NCBI RefSeq assembly: GCF_005405365.1
Contig: NZ_BJDX01000002.1
Coordinates: 124,001 to 188,000, forward strand
Reading direction: 5' to 3'
Source: Enterococcus xiangfangensis
GTDB taxonomy: Bacteria > Bacillota > Bacilli > Lactobacillales > Enterococcaceae
DNA length: 64,000 nt
Positions 17,203-26,794 of this stretch are shown one piece after another (position 1 is the first letter of the stretch; every line of letters begins with the position of its first letter). Both the position numbers and the translations under genes were made by a program. Below the pieces are notes generated by a model. That model searched no databases, was not told the origin of the DNA, and worked only from the letters and a program-made list of their open reading frames with translations.

Positions 17203-17871
17203 CTAAGAATCATTCCCCAATTGGATTAGCTGGCGTAGTTTTTCGGGATTGATTAAATAACCGACTTGTTTTTTTGTGATATAGCCATTTTCGCGTAAGT
17301 ATTTAAACGTATGGGTCAAGTGGCGATAACTAGTACCTAAATAATCTGCAATTTGTGTATTGTTTTCCGTATATTGATCATCCACCGCAACTTCTAATAA
17401 TAACGCCGCCAAACGATATTTTAGTTCAAATGTCTGAGCATTTGAAAAATGTTCCATCCGCAACAATAATTTTTTCCCAATGTATTGCGCAATGAATTGT
17501 GGAAATTCAGCCGTTTTCCATAAGTGTTTCGCCACTATTGCCAAAGGAATCGCTAGACAACGAACCTTGCCGATAGCGACCACGTCTTTAGGCGACTCTT
17601 CTGCTTGCACCACCGTTAGTTCGCCAATAAAATCCCCCGATTCAAGAAACTGTAAGATCAGACTTTTTCCATTTGGTTCTTGTTGGATGATACGCGCTTT
17701 TCCTTCTAAAATGATAAATAAATTCGTCAACTTTTCCAGCTGAGTGGTGATTTTTTCATTGCGTTCATAGTCGATGAAAAAACTTTGCTGCAAGATTGTT
17801 TCACTTAAAAATGGGAATCGTACAAGATCCACTCGATTTTTATTTTTTTCGCTGTATTTTTCTTTCTTCAT
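17203..17871 (-). CDS. Crp/Fnr family transcriptional regulator
   Basis: 222 residues. The N-terminal cyclic-nucleotide-type beta barrel (IILEGKARIIQQEPNGKSLILQFLESGDFIGELTVV) is followed by a long dimer helix and a C-terminal HTH (NTQIADYLGTSYRHLTHTFKYLRENGYI), close to the YeiL-like group. The domain has no cysteine cluster for an Fnr-type iron-sulfur centre. It is divergent from the YczE-like gene at 17961 with 89 nt between. A matching TGTGA-N6-TCACA palindrome occurs before apbE. Confidence 0.88.
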   Translation of the reverse strand: MKKEKYSEKNKNRVDLVRFPFLSETILQQSFFIDYERNEKITTQLEKLTNLFIILEGKARIIQQEPNGKSLILQFLESGDFIGELTVVQAEESPKDVVAIGKVRCLAIPLAIVAKHLWKTAEFPQFIAQYIGKKLLLRMEHFSNAQTFELKYRLAALLLEVAVDDQYTENNTQIADYLGTSYRHLTHTFKYLRENGYITKKQVGYLINPEKLRQLIQLGNDS

Positions 17872-17960
17872 TTTTTTCTCCTAATTAGGCTATATCTCCT
17901 AGTTGCTTTTTTTTATTTCCAGCATACTTGCCTTATCAAATCAACATTGGAGGAATAGTT

Positions 17961-18563
17961 ATGACCCATTCAAAAAATTTAATTTATTCTTTTATCTATT
18001 ACTTGATTAGTGCCTTTGGGATTAGTTTGACCCTTAAAGCAAACATCGGCGTCAGCAGTTTTAACGCATTGAATGCGACCTTGTCCGAGTTTAGCCAAAT
18101 CAAGATCGGCACGATCACAGCAAGCGTGAATTTTTTATTTTTGATCGGCTGTATTTTATTAGATCCACAGCGCAGGCTGCGAAACTATTTTACAATGAGC
18201 ATTGCATTACTGTTTTTCGGCTCAACGATCAATCTGTTTGTCTATTTCATTTTCCCGCTTTTCACGCTGCATTCTTATCTTTTAAATGCCTTGCTCTTTA
18301 TTTTAGGGACCGTCATTGCAGGCTTTGGTACAGGGAAAGTATTGAAATACCAATTACTGAAATTTCCGATTGAAACGTGCTGTCTTTTTTTAGCTGAACG
18401 CACCCCTCACAGCTTTAAATTTTATCGTTACAGTATTGATGTTTTTTGTATTTTGCTTGCTGTACTTCTGACGGTTTCTTTTCACCTGACTCTAATGGTC
18501 CGTGAAGGAACGGTCATTAGTCTGCTTTTATTGTCTCCCGTGATCAATCTATCTAAAGATTGA
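17961..18563 (+). CDS. YczE/YitT-like integral membrane protein
   Basis: 200 residues with about five to six hydrophobic helices. The opening FIYYLISAFGISLTLKANIGVSSFNALNATLSEF is the signature of the YczE/YyaS group, whose function is unclear. The ATG at 17961 has GGAGG 7 nt upstream; an in-frame extension to 17928 lacks one. It is divergent from the Crp/Fnr gene, which may control it; such pairs recur in Firmicutes. Confidence 0.8.
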   Translation: MTHSKNLIYSFIYYLISAFGISLTLKANIGVSSFNALNATLSEFSQIKIGTITASVNFLFLIGCILLDPQRRLRNYFTMSIALLFFGSTINLFVYFIFPLFTLHSYLLNALLFILGTVIAGFGTGKVLKYQLLKFPIETCCLFLAERTPHSFKFYRYSIDVFCILLAVLLTVSFHLTLMVREGTVISLLLLSPVINLSKD

Positions 18564-18582
18564 GCGGTTGTATAATCGATTG

Positions 18583-18933
18583 CTACTCATTTTTGCTTTC
18601 GTCTCGCTTTTTTTGATGGTATTCGATCAACGCTCGATTAAAATTGGCGATCATCGCAGTTAAGATGCCCACACCCACCAAAACGTAGACAATCGTAAAA
18701 AATTTACCGACTGCGGTGTGGGGAGCAAGATCCCCGTAACCGACGGTAGCCAATGTCATGACTGAAAAATAGAGTCCGTCTAAATAGGTCATGCCTTCAA
18801 CAGTATGATAAAAAAATGTACCGATCGTCAGAATGAACAGGACCGCCAACATAACGGCCTTTTGTTCTGGTTGACGGAAAAGAATACGCAAAATACGCCA
18901 TAGACTTCTAAATAATAAGAAAAACGCGACCAT
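18583..18933 (-). CDS. Two-helix potassium channel
   Basis: 116 residues, a minimal KcsA-like pore. A membrane helix (VMLAVLFILTIGTFFYH) leads to a pore loop with the selectivity filter TVGYGD, then a second helix (FFTIVYVLVGVGILTAMIANF) and a basic tail. There is no RCK domain, so gating by a cytoplasmic ligand is not evident; it may associate with a separate regulator. Confidence 0.92.
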   Translation of the reverse strand: MVAFFLLFRSLWRILRILFRQPEQKAVMLAVLFILTIGTFFYHTVEGMTYLDGLYFSVMTLATVGYGDLAPHTAVGKFFTIVYVLVGVGILTAMIANFNRALIEYHQKKRDESKNE

Positions 18934-19109
18934 AGCAACCGCCTTTCTTGTTTAATCTTATTTAACAGTGTGCCAGAATAGATTAGGTTCAGACCGCTTC
19001 ATTTATAGTTTAACAAATAGTTCCCTTCTTATAAAAGAAAGTCCGATAAAATAGCTTTTATTAACCCTTTCTTTTTTGCTTTGTTAAAATGAAAGAAAGG
19101 AAGTGGCAA

Positions 19110-19460
19110 ATGATGTTACAGCTAAAAAGAGCGTATTTACCCGCAGATGATTCTGACGGTTACCGGATCTTAGTTGACCGTTTGTGGCCGCGGGGAAAAT
19201 CTAAAGAAACAGAAAAAATCGATTTATGGTTGAAAGAGATCGCGCCGAGTGCCGAATTGCGCAAGTGGTTCAATCATGAAGAGGCAAAATATCCTGAATT
19301 TCAAGCAAAGTACCGTGAAGAATTACGCTCCGGCACCGCGAAAGAAGCGCTGGAGAAATTACAGGAAATTCTCTCCAAACAAACGGGCGTTACCCTCGTT
19401 TATAGCGCAAAAAGTGATTATAATAACGCCCAAGTCCTATACGATCTTTTGACCGAATAA
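19110..19460 (+). CDS. DUF488 family protein
   Basis: 116 residues. RILVDRLWPRGKSKE near the N-terminus and the central WFNHEEAKYPEFQAKYREEL and VTLVYSAKSDYNNAQVL are the family signature. DUF488 proteins are small cytosolic proteins of unsettled function. I chose the ATG at 19110, 6 nt after AAAGGAAG; a start at 19089 is in frame without a ribosome site. Confidence 0.85.
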   Translation: MMLQLKRAYLPADDSDGYRILVDRLWPRGKSKETEKIDLWLKEIAPSAELRKWFNHEEAKYPEFQAKYREELRSGTAKEALEKLQEILSKQTGVTLVYSAKSDYNNAQVLYDLLTE

Positions 19461-19503
19461 CTCTTTTGATTATCAGTGGATTTTACACTTGCTGGTCGTG
19501 TAC

Positions 19504-19540
19504 AAAAAAACGGATGCATCTAGATGCATCCGTTTTTTAA
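19504..19540. terminator. Bidirectional terminator (perfect palindrome)
   Basis: A nearly perfect inverted repeat, ACGGATGCATC against GATGCATCCGT with A and T runs, lies between the convergent DUF488 and arylsulfotransferase genes. Confidence 0.9.
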
Positions 19541-21166
19541 TTATTGTAATTGATACTGCCACTTGTCATTGTATAACGAAAAGCGTTCGGCTCGGTATGC
19601 CCAAGCACTAGTTGGAAAATCGGTCAAATCAACGTTGAAGATTGTTTTGCCATCTTTGGTGACTTCCATGATCGAGCTGGCTGTTCCCTCATCACGATAG
19701 CCGAAATTAACTAACCGATTGTTTGTAGCTGTTAGATAACGGGCGCTGCCGATGATTTTTGTGTAATAGGCTGATCCTAGATCTTCACCAAAATCCCAGA
19801 TTTCCTCGATTGTCATCTCTTCTTCATTGATACGAACTTGGCGGGCTGTTGAATATTTTTCAGAAGTTTCTTCCTCGCCGCGCGTTACTGAGATATTGTT
19901 ATCGTAAAATAAAACATCGGTCGTTTCATCATTCTCATCTTGGTCAGGCAAAACAATCGCTGCATGCTGACCGCCGCTGGCTTTGACCGTTCCTGCTAAG
20001 AAATATTTTTGATAGCTTTCCGGCCAGCCGCTGCCGTCGCCCATGATCCATTTGATTTCTTTCGTGTCATAATCAATTTTCATCATCGTATCTTGATTCC
20101 TCCCCGAAATAATTATGCTGTTGTCTAATTCATCGTAGTCCACCGAATTTTGGTGGAACCAATCGATTTTTCCGTCTTCTCGACTAGTAGAATCATATTC
20201 TTCATAGAAAGATTCCGGCAAAAGATCTTTTAGATCGATCGTTTTTTCGATCTCTCCTGTCTCACGGTTCAGCTCGATCATCGTGTCTTCGATATACTGA
20301 CTGCCGTCACTGACCGTCAAAAGCAAGTTTCCATTAGGCAATTCGATCCCGTCATGATGGATGACGGTCGTCTCTCCTTCGCTTTGACCGGTCTCATTAG
20401 TTGCACTAGCACTGGAAAAATCATAGCGTTTGTAGATTTTCCCTAAGTAGTCAGTCTCTAGCAACACATTGTAAGTATTTGCGTCATTGGATTCTTTAGT
20501 CAAATAGAGCAGATTGCCGTTATCTAGTTCTTTAAAAATATGGCTGTTATAACGAGTTGAATACCAACGGACATCGCCGTTCGTATCGAAAGCATAGGCT
20601 TGTTTCGTACTAGGGACAACAAACGTCACTTCACTGTCACCTAACTCCATTTTTTGCGTATCCGCTTCTTTGACCTCGATTTTTGCGAGAGAATCTGGTA
20701 ACGCTCCTGTTTTAATCGTTACTGATTTCTCCATGCTGTTTCCTGCTTTATCCGTCAAAGTCACTGTGACTTGATTTTTTGTATTTGCATATAGACCTAA
20801 AACCGGAATGCTGTGTTTTGTCGTATAGTCGTCAAAACTATTTTTGATTGTCGTCTCTTCATCCTTGCCAGCGACAGAAATTTCGACTTTCATCGCTTCA
20901 TCCGTTTGAAACAACAGCAGCGCTGACAGAGGACTGGCCTCATAAGGATTGAGTTTTATATAAATATTGTCTTCATCGTACTCGCCGCTGTCTAACAGTG
21001 TTTGATAATTCTTTTCCAATTCGTTCTGCTCTTCTTGCCACTCTTCATTCAAAGCGACCGAGAGCTCTTCGGTTTCCGTGTCATTTGTGATCGTCCCGCT
21101 CACACCGCAGCCGGCCAAGAAAACCAGCAGACCAAGAAAAACGGTCACCTGTTTCAGCATCTTCAC
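19541..21166 (-). CDS. Arylsulfate sulfotransferase (ASST) family lipoprotein
   Basis: 541 residues. A lipobox (VFLAGC) anchors it outside the membrane. An N-terminal beta domain is followed by a six-bladed propeller. The ASST active-site positions appear conserved: His in VIHHDGIELPNG, His in WFHQNSVDYD, Arg in ISGRNQDTM and His in ASGGQHAAI, the last being the likely sulfate-accepting histidine. Such enzymes move sulfate between phenolic compounds without PAPS. The gene is followed by a convergent terminator and preceded by the ABC exporter genes. Confidence 0.85.
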   Translation of the reverse strand: MKMLKQVTVFLGLLVFLAGCGVSGTITNDTETEELSVALNEEWQEEQNELEKNYQTLLDSGEYDEDNIYIKLNPYEASPLSALLLFQTDEAMKVEISVAGKDEETTIKNSFDDYTTKHSIPVLGLYANTKNQVTVTLTDKAGNSMEKSVTIKTGALPDSLAKIEVKEADTQKMELGDSEVTFVVPSTKQAYAFDTNGDVRWYSTRYNSHIFKELDNGNLLYLTKESNDANTYNVLLETDYLGKIYKRYDFSSASATNETGQSEGETTVIHHDGIELPNGNLLLTVSDGSQYIEDTMIELNRETGEIEKTIDLKDLLPESFYEEYDSTSREDGKIDWFHQNSVDYDELDNSIIISGRNQDTMMKIDYDTKEIKWIMGDGSGWPESYQKYFLAGTVKASGGQHAAIVLPDQDENDETTDVLFYDNNISVTRGEEETSEKYSTARQVRINEEEMTIEEIWDFGEDLGSAYYTKIIGSARYLTATNNRLVNFGYRDEGTASSIMEVTKDGKTIFNVDLTDFPTSAWAYRAERFSLYNDKWQYQLQ

Positions 21167-21250
21167 AAACGTCCTCCTTATCTTTAATTCTTACTATCAA
21201 TTTGATCGCAATCACAAGAAACTAGTCAAAATCAACTTATGCTTCTTTTA

Positions 21251-21910
21251 TTAAGAGACTTGGCTGAATTCTTGGTTTTTCAATTCATAGACGACATCGC
21301 AGGCTTTAGCAACTTCTTGTTCATGAGTAACTAAAACGATACATTTTTGTTGTTCATGCGCGATTTCTTGAAACAGTTTGACGATCTCGCCAGAAGTTGC
21401 TTCGTCTAAATTCCCTGTCGGTTCATCGGCGACGATCAGCCCATGTTCACAGCACAAGGCCCGCGTGATCGCGACCCGTTGCTGCTGCCCGCCGGATAAG
21501 TGCGTGACTTTTTTCTCAGCCAATTCGCGGGTGATCCCGACTTTTTCCAAATTAGCCAACGCATACGCTTTTTTATCCGTCTGCTGGCTTTGAGCAATCT
21601 CCATCGCCGTGACGACATTGTCTACTGCCGATAAATACGGCAGCAGATTGTAGGCTTGAAAGACGATTGAAACATCTTTACGACGATATTCGCGTAAACC
21701 AATTTTTTTCAATGAAGTGTCTTCGTAGAGGATTTCTCCGCTTTTAGGGGTATCCAACCCTGCGATCAAGGATAAGAACGTTGTCTTTCCTGAACCGCTC
21801 GTGCCTAAAATGGCGTACATTTTGCCTTTTTCAAAAGTCAGATTTACGTTTTCAAATAATGGTCCATTGTTTTCATACCAATAACTTAAATCTTTCGTTG
21901 CTAGTGTCAT
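21251..21910 (-). CDS. ABC transporter ATP-binding protein, MacB/LolD type
   Basis: 219 residues. Walker A GTSGSGKTT, signature LSGGQQQR, Walker B LIVADEPTGNLDE and switch VTHEQEVA are intact. The DEPTGNLDE form is typical of MacB/FtsE/LolD-type ATPases that pair with FtsX-like permeases. It follows the permease gene by 15 nt. Confidence 0.92.
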   Translation of the reverse strand: MTLATKDLSYWYENNGPLFENVNLTFEKGKMYAILGTSGSGKTTFLSLIAGLDTPKSGEILYEDTSLKKIGLREYRRKDVSIVFQAYNLLPYLSAVDNVVTAMEIAQSQQTDKKAYALANLEKVGITRELAEKKVTHLSGGQQQRVAITRALCCEHGLIVADEPTGNLDEATSGEIVKLFQEIAHEQQKCIVLVTHEQEVAKACDVVYELKNQEFSQVS

Positions 21911-21925
21911 ACTGTTTTCCTCCTA

Positions 21926-23401
21926 TTAAGAAATCAAGATTTTTTTCGGATTGAGCCGTAAGATGCCGGCCGATGATAAAACGATCGAGAATAAACTGAT
22001 TCCAAGTCCGATTCCTGCAAGACTGAGGATCTCTGTCGGTTTTACTGCAATATTCATCTCTTTTACTTCTTCAATTTGAGTAAATGGATTGCCGCCGGTT
22101 TGTCCGCCGCGCGGACCACCATTTCCACCAGGTGCTTGTCCTTGACCGGCTCCTGCATCGCCTGCCGCTGCCTGACCATCGGCATTTTGTGTGGTCGTCG
22201 TTTGTTGACTTAACAATTGATTGCCTACTGCATTTCCTACGACGTTTCCGCTGGCTGCGGCGATGCCTAGGGCAAAAATCATGCAAACAAAAATTTCGAC
22301 AAAAAATTGCGAGATGACTTTGACACGTGATTCACCTAATGAAAGTAGCACACCAATCTCATATTTACGTTCACGAATCGACAGCATGATGATCAGCGTC
22401 AAGATGATCACACCTGCAGCTGCTACTAAGATCACGATATTTTTTGCGAAACTTGAAACATTATTCAATGGTTGCAACATTTGTTGATACATTTGATCGT
22501 TGGTCTCTAAACTGAACGTATCCGTATCGATCAATTTGTTGGCTTGTTTGACAAAACTATCCATTTCTTTTGGATCATCTAACGTATAGACCGCAGAATC
22601 AATCGTCTCGCCTTCTGAACCCGTCAATGTATTGACCATAGTATAAGATGAAAAGATCGTATTCGATGGGTTCATAAAGTTGAAGCGTGCGCTCATACTA
22701 TCGCCGGAACTACTTGTTTTATAGATCCCTTTGATCGTAACTTCAACGTCTTTATCGTCTGTGTCTTTAATTTTGAACGTGTCACCGACACTTAGATCGT
22801 TGGATTCCGCTAAACTTTGTTCAATCAACACATTGTTCGTGCCTTCATCGTCTGCTGTAATTGCTTCGCCTTCTACGATACTAGCCGTTCCTGAAGAAAA
22901 ATCGCTGTAAGAACTGCTTTGTGAAACACCTTTGATTTGGAAATCGCCTTGGCTCATTCCTGCGGGTGCACCTTTGCCTTCCGCTTCGCTAGCTGTGTCA
23001 GTGGTTTCTTCACTGTCACTTGAGATTGGGGTAATCCCCGTGCTCTTATCGGCTGATGTGCTGGCTTCAAATGAATAGGATTTTACATTTGATAATTTAG
23101 CAATCTCTTCCGCGTCACTTAAATTGACTGGCGTCTGTTCAAAGCTTCCTGGGTCTGGCTGGGTACTTTCTGAATCTGAGTCTGAATCAGATTGCTGTTT
23201 AAACATCGCCTCGCGGTTTGTTGCTAATGTGACCGTCGCTCCAACACTTTTTTTCGCATTCGTCGTCGCTAATTCAGCCCCACTTCGGATCGTCAAACCC
23301 GCTAACACAAAAATCAAGATGGCTGAAAAAACAGCGATCATGAGAACACTGCGCCCTTTCTTTGCCCAAAGGCTCTGAAGCGCCCGTTTGATATAGTTCA
23401 T
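21926..23401 (-). CDS. FtsX/MacB-type ABC permease with large extracellular domain
   Basis: 491 residues. One N-terminal helix, a Ser/Asp/Glu-rich extracellular MacB-PCD-like domain (about 50-315) and three further helices from 320 on. RERKYEIGVLLSLGESRVKVISQFFVE is the cytoplasmic coupling loop of the family. Between the last helices lies an unusual Gln/Gly/Ala-rich insert (GQAPGGNGGPRGGQTGG, about residues 410-440). It is divergent from the two-component system at 23554, which likely controls it. Possible roles are antimicrobial peptide resistance or export. Confidence 0.88.
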   Translation of the reverse strand: MNYIKRALQSLWAKKGRSVLMIAVFSAILIFVLAGLTIRSGAELATTNAKKSVGATVTLATNREAMFKQQSDSDSDSESTQPDPGSFEQTPVNLSDAEEIAKLSNVKSYSFEASTSADKSTGITPISSDSEETTDTASEAEGKGAPAGMSQGDFQIKGVSQSSSYSDFSSGTASIVEGEAITADDEGTNNVLIEQSLAESNDLSVGDTFKIKDTDDKDVEVTIKGIYKTSSSGDSMSARFNFMNPSNTIFSSYTMVNTLTGSEGETIDSAVYTLDDPKEMDSFVKQANKLIDTDTFSLETNDQMYQQMLQPLNNVSSFAKNIVILVAAAGVIILTLIIMLSIRERKYEIGVLLSLGESRVKVISQFFVEIFVCMIFALGIAAASGNVVGNAVGNQLLSQQTTTTQNADGQAAAGDAGAGQGQAPGGNGGPRGGQTGGNPFTQIEEVKEMNIAVKPTEILSLAGIGLGISLFSIVLSSAGILRLNPKKILIS

Positions 23402-23459
23402 ATTGTTTCCTCCTCTAGTTCCGTCATCTTTGACTGTTTGTAGAATAATCAGTCTGCCT

Positions 23460-23475
23460 TAACTTAAGCTTAAGC
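23460..23475. promoter_or_regulatory. Candidate response-regulator box in the divergent region
   Basis: Three tandem TTAAG/TTAAC units occur every 6 bp, giving the palindrome CTTAAGCTTAAG (23463-23474) midway between the divergent ABC permease and response regulator genes. Binding by the response regulator is inferred. Confidence 0.35.
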
Positions 23476-23553
23476 GCCGAAGAAATTTTTTAAGGTTGAT
23501 TTAGGAAAGCATGGTACACTAGAACCGTCATATATATGGGAGGAAAAAAATCC

Positions 23554-24228
23554 ATGATAAACCTATTAATAGTTGAAGACGAAGCGACGCTTTCAAATAA
23601 TATAAAAGAAATTTTGGCCGACCTTGGAGAAATTAAACAAGTGTACGACGGTGAGGAAGGCTTATTTGAAGCAGAAAGCGGCGTATATGATCTGATTTTA
23701 TTGGATTTGATGCTGCCGGAAAAAAACGGCTATGAAGTTTTAGCCCAACTCCGAGAAAAGAATATCCAAACCCCGGTGCTGATCTTGACTGCTAAAGACA
23801 GTTTGGAAGACAAAGTGACCGGTTTTCAAAAAGGTGCAGATGATTATTTAACAAAACCTTTTTACCGCGAAGAATTGATCATGCGCGTCAAAGCGCTCCT
23901 AAAACGCTCATTGGGCCTATTTTCCGAAAACCAATTAGTCTATCAAAAACTGACTTGCAATCTCGCTACGAAAGAAGTATCAGCCGACAGTAAGATCTTG
24001 CCGATTCAAGGAAAAGAATTTGAACTTTTAGTCTACTTTATCCAAAATAAAGGGGTGATCTTGACGAAAGAACAAATTTTCGATCGGATCTGGGGCTTTG
24101 ATTCTGACACGACCCTCACAGTCGTGGAAGTCTATATGAGCCATTTGCGAAAACATTTAAAACCGACCGGCGCTGATCAGTTGTTCAAAACATTGCGAAA
24201 TGTCGGCTACATCTTACAAAAGGATTGA
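23554..24228 (+). CDS. OmpR/PhoB family response regulator
   Basis: 224 residues. The receiver has IVEDE at the start, phospho-acceptor Asp51 in [12 protein letters not shown] and Lys in LTKPF. The C-terminal winged helix has [34 protein letters not shown]. An in-frame ATG at 23536 overlaps the GGGAGG ribosome site itself, so the ATG at 23554 is the start. The kinase gene begins 5 nt later. Confidence 0.93.
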   Translation: MINLLIVEDEATLSNNIKEILADLGEIKQVYDGEEGLFEAESGVYDLILLDLMLPEKNGYEVLAQLREKNIQTPVLILTAKDSLEDKVTGFQKGADDYLTKPFYREELIMRVKALLKRSLGLFSENQLVYQKLTCNLATKEVSADSKILPIQGKEFELLVYFIQNKGVILTKEQIFDRIWGFDSDTTLTVVEVYMSHLRKHLKPTGADQLFKTLRNVGYILQKD

Positions 24229-24232
24229 TGCT

Positions 24233-25549
24233 ATGAATACAGAAATTTCAAGAAAACAACGCTTAAAGTTTTTCTTCATCAACGTTGCGGCGTTTGCAAG
24301 TATCTTTTTACTGCTAGGTTTCATCACTTTACAGCTTTTGCAAAGTTCGGCGTATCGACAAACGGATCTTTCTTTGACACAAATGGCCGAAAACGAGCAT
24401 TTGATCGACATGGAGATCACCCGCTACCAGCAAGACGATCCCTTTCTTGCTCAGCTTCCTGCCGAGCAGCATGAAAAAGATCTTGAAGGCAACAATCGCT
24501 TCAATACCCAGATCATTTTATGGTCAAAAGACGGCAAAATATTGAATAAAAGTGTCTTAGGCGGACGCTTCACCGAACTGGAAAACTTGACGCTGGATAA
24601 AAAACAGCTGGATTCAATCGAGACATTGAATTTGGAAAGCAACTCAGATACAACACAAAAATTATCGTTCCACTCTTATACGATCAAGGCTGATCAAGGT
24701 GAGAACGTCGCCTATATCCAATTTTTAGCCAACACGAACCAGATTGCAGACTCCATGAAGACCTTTAGAACGATTTTGATTATTTGTATGGTTATCTTTT
24801 GGCTGATCTCGATTGGAATAAGCTTTTACATTTCAAAAATGAACATGCAGCCGATCATGAACTCTTGGCGTAAACAGCAAGAATTCGTGGAAAATGCTTC
24901 CCACGAATTACGGACACCCTTAACGATCATTCAAAACAGCCTGCAACAATTATTCACCAAACCGGAACATACGATCATTGAAGAATCCGAACCGATCGCG
25001 CAGGCTTTGAACGAAACACGACGCATGAAAAGTTTGACTGAAGACCTTTTGACCTTGGCGCGCAGTGATTCCAATCAACTCATCTTGCAAAAAGAATTGG
25101 TTGACCCAAAACCGTTCATCCAACAATTAGCACAGCCTTTCCAAGAAATTGCAGAGATGAACGACAAACACTTCATCTTAGAAAATTTCGCCGATCAACC
25201 TATGCTGATCGATGAAAAACGAATCCATCAAGTCTTGGTGATCTTACTGGACAATGCCTTAAAATATACCGACGCCAAAGAAACGATCGTCTTACAATCA
25301 GAGATTTCCAGCGACAACTGGCTGATTGAAGTCAAAAATGACGGTCCTTCCATCAACGACGAAGACAAAAAACATATCTTTGAGCGCTTTTATCGCGAAG
25401 ACCGCTCCCGTTCTAAAGAAACCGGCGGCTACGGCTTAGGACTTTCCATTGCACAACAGATCATCACTCAACACAAAGGCAAGTTAAGCGTCCGCGATTG
25501 GCTACCCAAAGGCGTCGTTTTCCAGATTCGGCTACCCTTAAAAAAATAA
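24233..25549 (+). CDS. Sensor histidine kinase
   Basis: 438 residues. Two membrane helices (about 15-37 and 180-200) enclose an extracellular sensor of some 140 residues. The H-box is ENASHELRTPLTI, the N-box LLDNALKYT, the G-boxes GGYGLGLSIAQQI. It should phosphorylate the response regulator encoded just before it and sense the envelope condition met by the neighbouring exporter. The ATG at 24233 is chosen because the earlier in-frame start at 24200 lies inside the regulator gene. Confidence 0.92.
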   Translation: MNTEISRKQRLKFFFINVAAFASIFLLLGFITLQLLQSSAYRQTDLSLTQMAENEHLIDMEITRYQQDDPFLAQLPAEQHEKDLEGNNRFNTQIILWSKDGKILNKSVLGGRFTELENLTLDKKQLDSIETLNLESNSDTTQKLSFHSYTIKADQGENVAYIQFLANTNQIADSMKTFRTILIICMVIFWLISIGISFYISKMNMQPIMNSWRKQQEFVENASHELRTPLTIIQNSLQQLFTKPEHTIIEESEPIAQALNETRRMKSLTEDLLTLARSDSNQLILQKELVDPKPFIQQLAQPFQEIAEMNDKHFILENFADQPMLIDEKRIHQVLVILLDNALKYTDAKETIVLQSEISSDNWLIEVKNDGPSINDEDKKHIFERFYREDRSRSKETGGYGLGLSIAQQIITQHKGKLSVRDWLPKGVVFQIRLPLKK

Positions 25550-25630
25550 CATTAAATTGACAAGAAAATATAATCCAATAGTCACTCAAATATGTTAAAC
25601 TCAGACAAAAGAAAAAAGAGGAGAATTCTT

Positions 25631-26506
25631 GTGATTGAATATACTGGCTTCGACAAAATTTATCGCGACATCGTCCTGGAGATCATCGAACTCGGCACCG
25701 ATCAAGATCCAGCATTGGTCCGGGCAAAATATGCTGATGGCAGTCCTGCTCCAACACGCTTTATCCAAGGTGTCAATTTTAAGATCACCCCGGCAGACGG
25801 CATCCCAATCTTAAAATCAAAACGTGTTTTCCAAAAAACGCCGTTGATTGAATTAGAATGGATCTGGCAAGAACTATCCAACGACGTAACGTGGCTGCAA
25901 GATCATAAATGCAAAGTCTGGAACGAATGGGCCGATGAAAACAATACGATCGGCAAAGCATACGGCTATCAGCTTGCCAAAAAATGCCGCAAACTGCCTG
26001 ATCACAAAGAAAAACTCAATCAAGTCGAATACGTCTTACACCAATTACAAAACAATCCCGGCTCGCGCCGTATCATGACCAGCCTTTGGGATGTCGACGA
26101 TCTAGACGAGATGACTTTAGAACCATGCGTCTGGGCAACCAATTGGAAAGTCAATAACGGCGTCCTTGACCTCCACGTCAAACAACGCTCCGCTGATATG
26201 GCATTAGGCAATCCATTCAACGTCTATCAATACGCCGTCTTGCACCGTTTGATCGCGGATCAATTAGACTTTGAACTCGGCACGATGCACTGGTGCATCG
26301 ATGACGCCCACGTCTACGATCGTCATATCGATGCATTGAAAGAACAATTGTCACAACCCGTTCCAGACAGCCAACCAACGCTGGTCCTGCCCGCCAAATA
26401 CGACGAAAACGGCAACAAACACTCCTTCTTTGAACGAAGACTCTCTGAAGTGAAACTAGAGAACTATGAAAACAATGGCGTGTTTAAATATGAAATAGCG
26501 GAATAA
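25631..26506 (+). CDS. thyA: Thymidylate synthase, phi3T/B. subtilis ThyA type
   Basis: 291 residues starting at a GTG 7 nt after AGAGGAG. Catalytic Cys166 lies in LEPCVWATNW; SRRIMTSLWDVDDLD holds the phosphate-binding Arg pair, and RSADMALGNPFNVYQYAVL the substrate Asp/Asn region. The sequence follows the B. subtilis ThyA/phage phi3T branch (PCVYETQW, SNDMALGNPFNVFQY) and not the common E. coli-type ThyA of enterococci. It makes dTMP from dUMP with methylene-tetrahydrofolate. It may be a second copy in the cell. Confidence 0.9.
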   Translation: MIEYTGFDKIYRDIVLEIIELGTDQDPALVRAKYADGSPAPTRFIQGVNFKITPADGIPILKSKRVFQKTPLIELEWIWQELSNDVTWLQDHKCKVWNEWADENNTIGKAYGYQLAKKCRKLPDHKEKLNQVEYVLHQLQNNPGSRRIMTSLWDVDDLDEMTLEPCVWATNWKVNNGVLDLHVKQRSADMALGNPFNVYQYAVLHRLIADQLDFELGTMHWCIDDAHVYDRHIDALKEQLSQPVPDSQPTLVLPAKYDENGNKHSFFERRLSEVKLENYENNGVFKYEIAE

Positions 26507-26511
26507 CAAAT

Positions 26512-26549
26512 AGAGCCACAAACGAGTTTACGTTTGTGGCTCTGTTTTA
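26512..26549 (+). terminator. Terminator after thyA
   Basis: AGAGCCACAAACG pairs perfectly with CGTTTGTGGCTCT around AGTTTA, followed by GTTTT. Confidence 0.9.
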
Positions 26550-26794
26550 GGTGAGGGAAAATAGAAGAGTACGTTCAGATTTGAAAAAGAACATCCCACT
26601 ATCTTGTTTAAGCATCATACACAAAAAATAGATTGTTAAATTAGGACGTTTTTGGAAAATAGTTATTATATTTTTTACTTAAGATTTTAACCTTATTATA
26701 GAAAGCAACTCTTTTGAAAGTTTTGACCGCAATCCCCCCACATCATAAATGAAACGGGATCACACGATTCAAATTTAATTTTTAATCAAAGCAA

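Noticed and set aside
22071..22317. Long open frames opposite or shifted within the ABC permease gene
   Set aside because: They are Arg/His-rich shadows of the Gly/Gln-rich insert of the permease, without ribosome sites.
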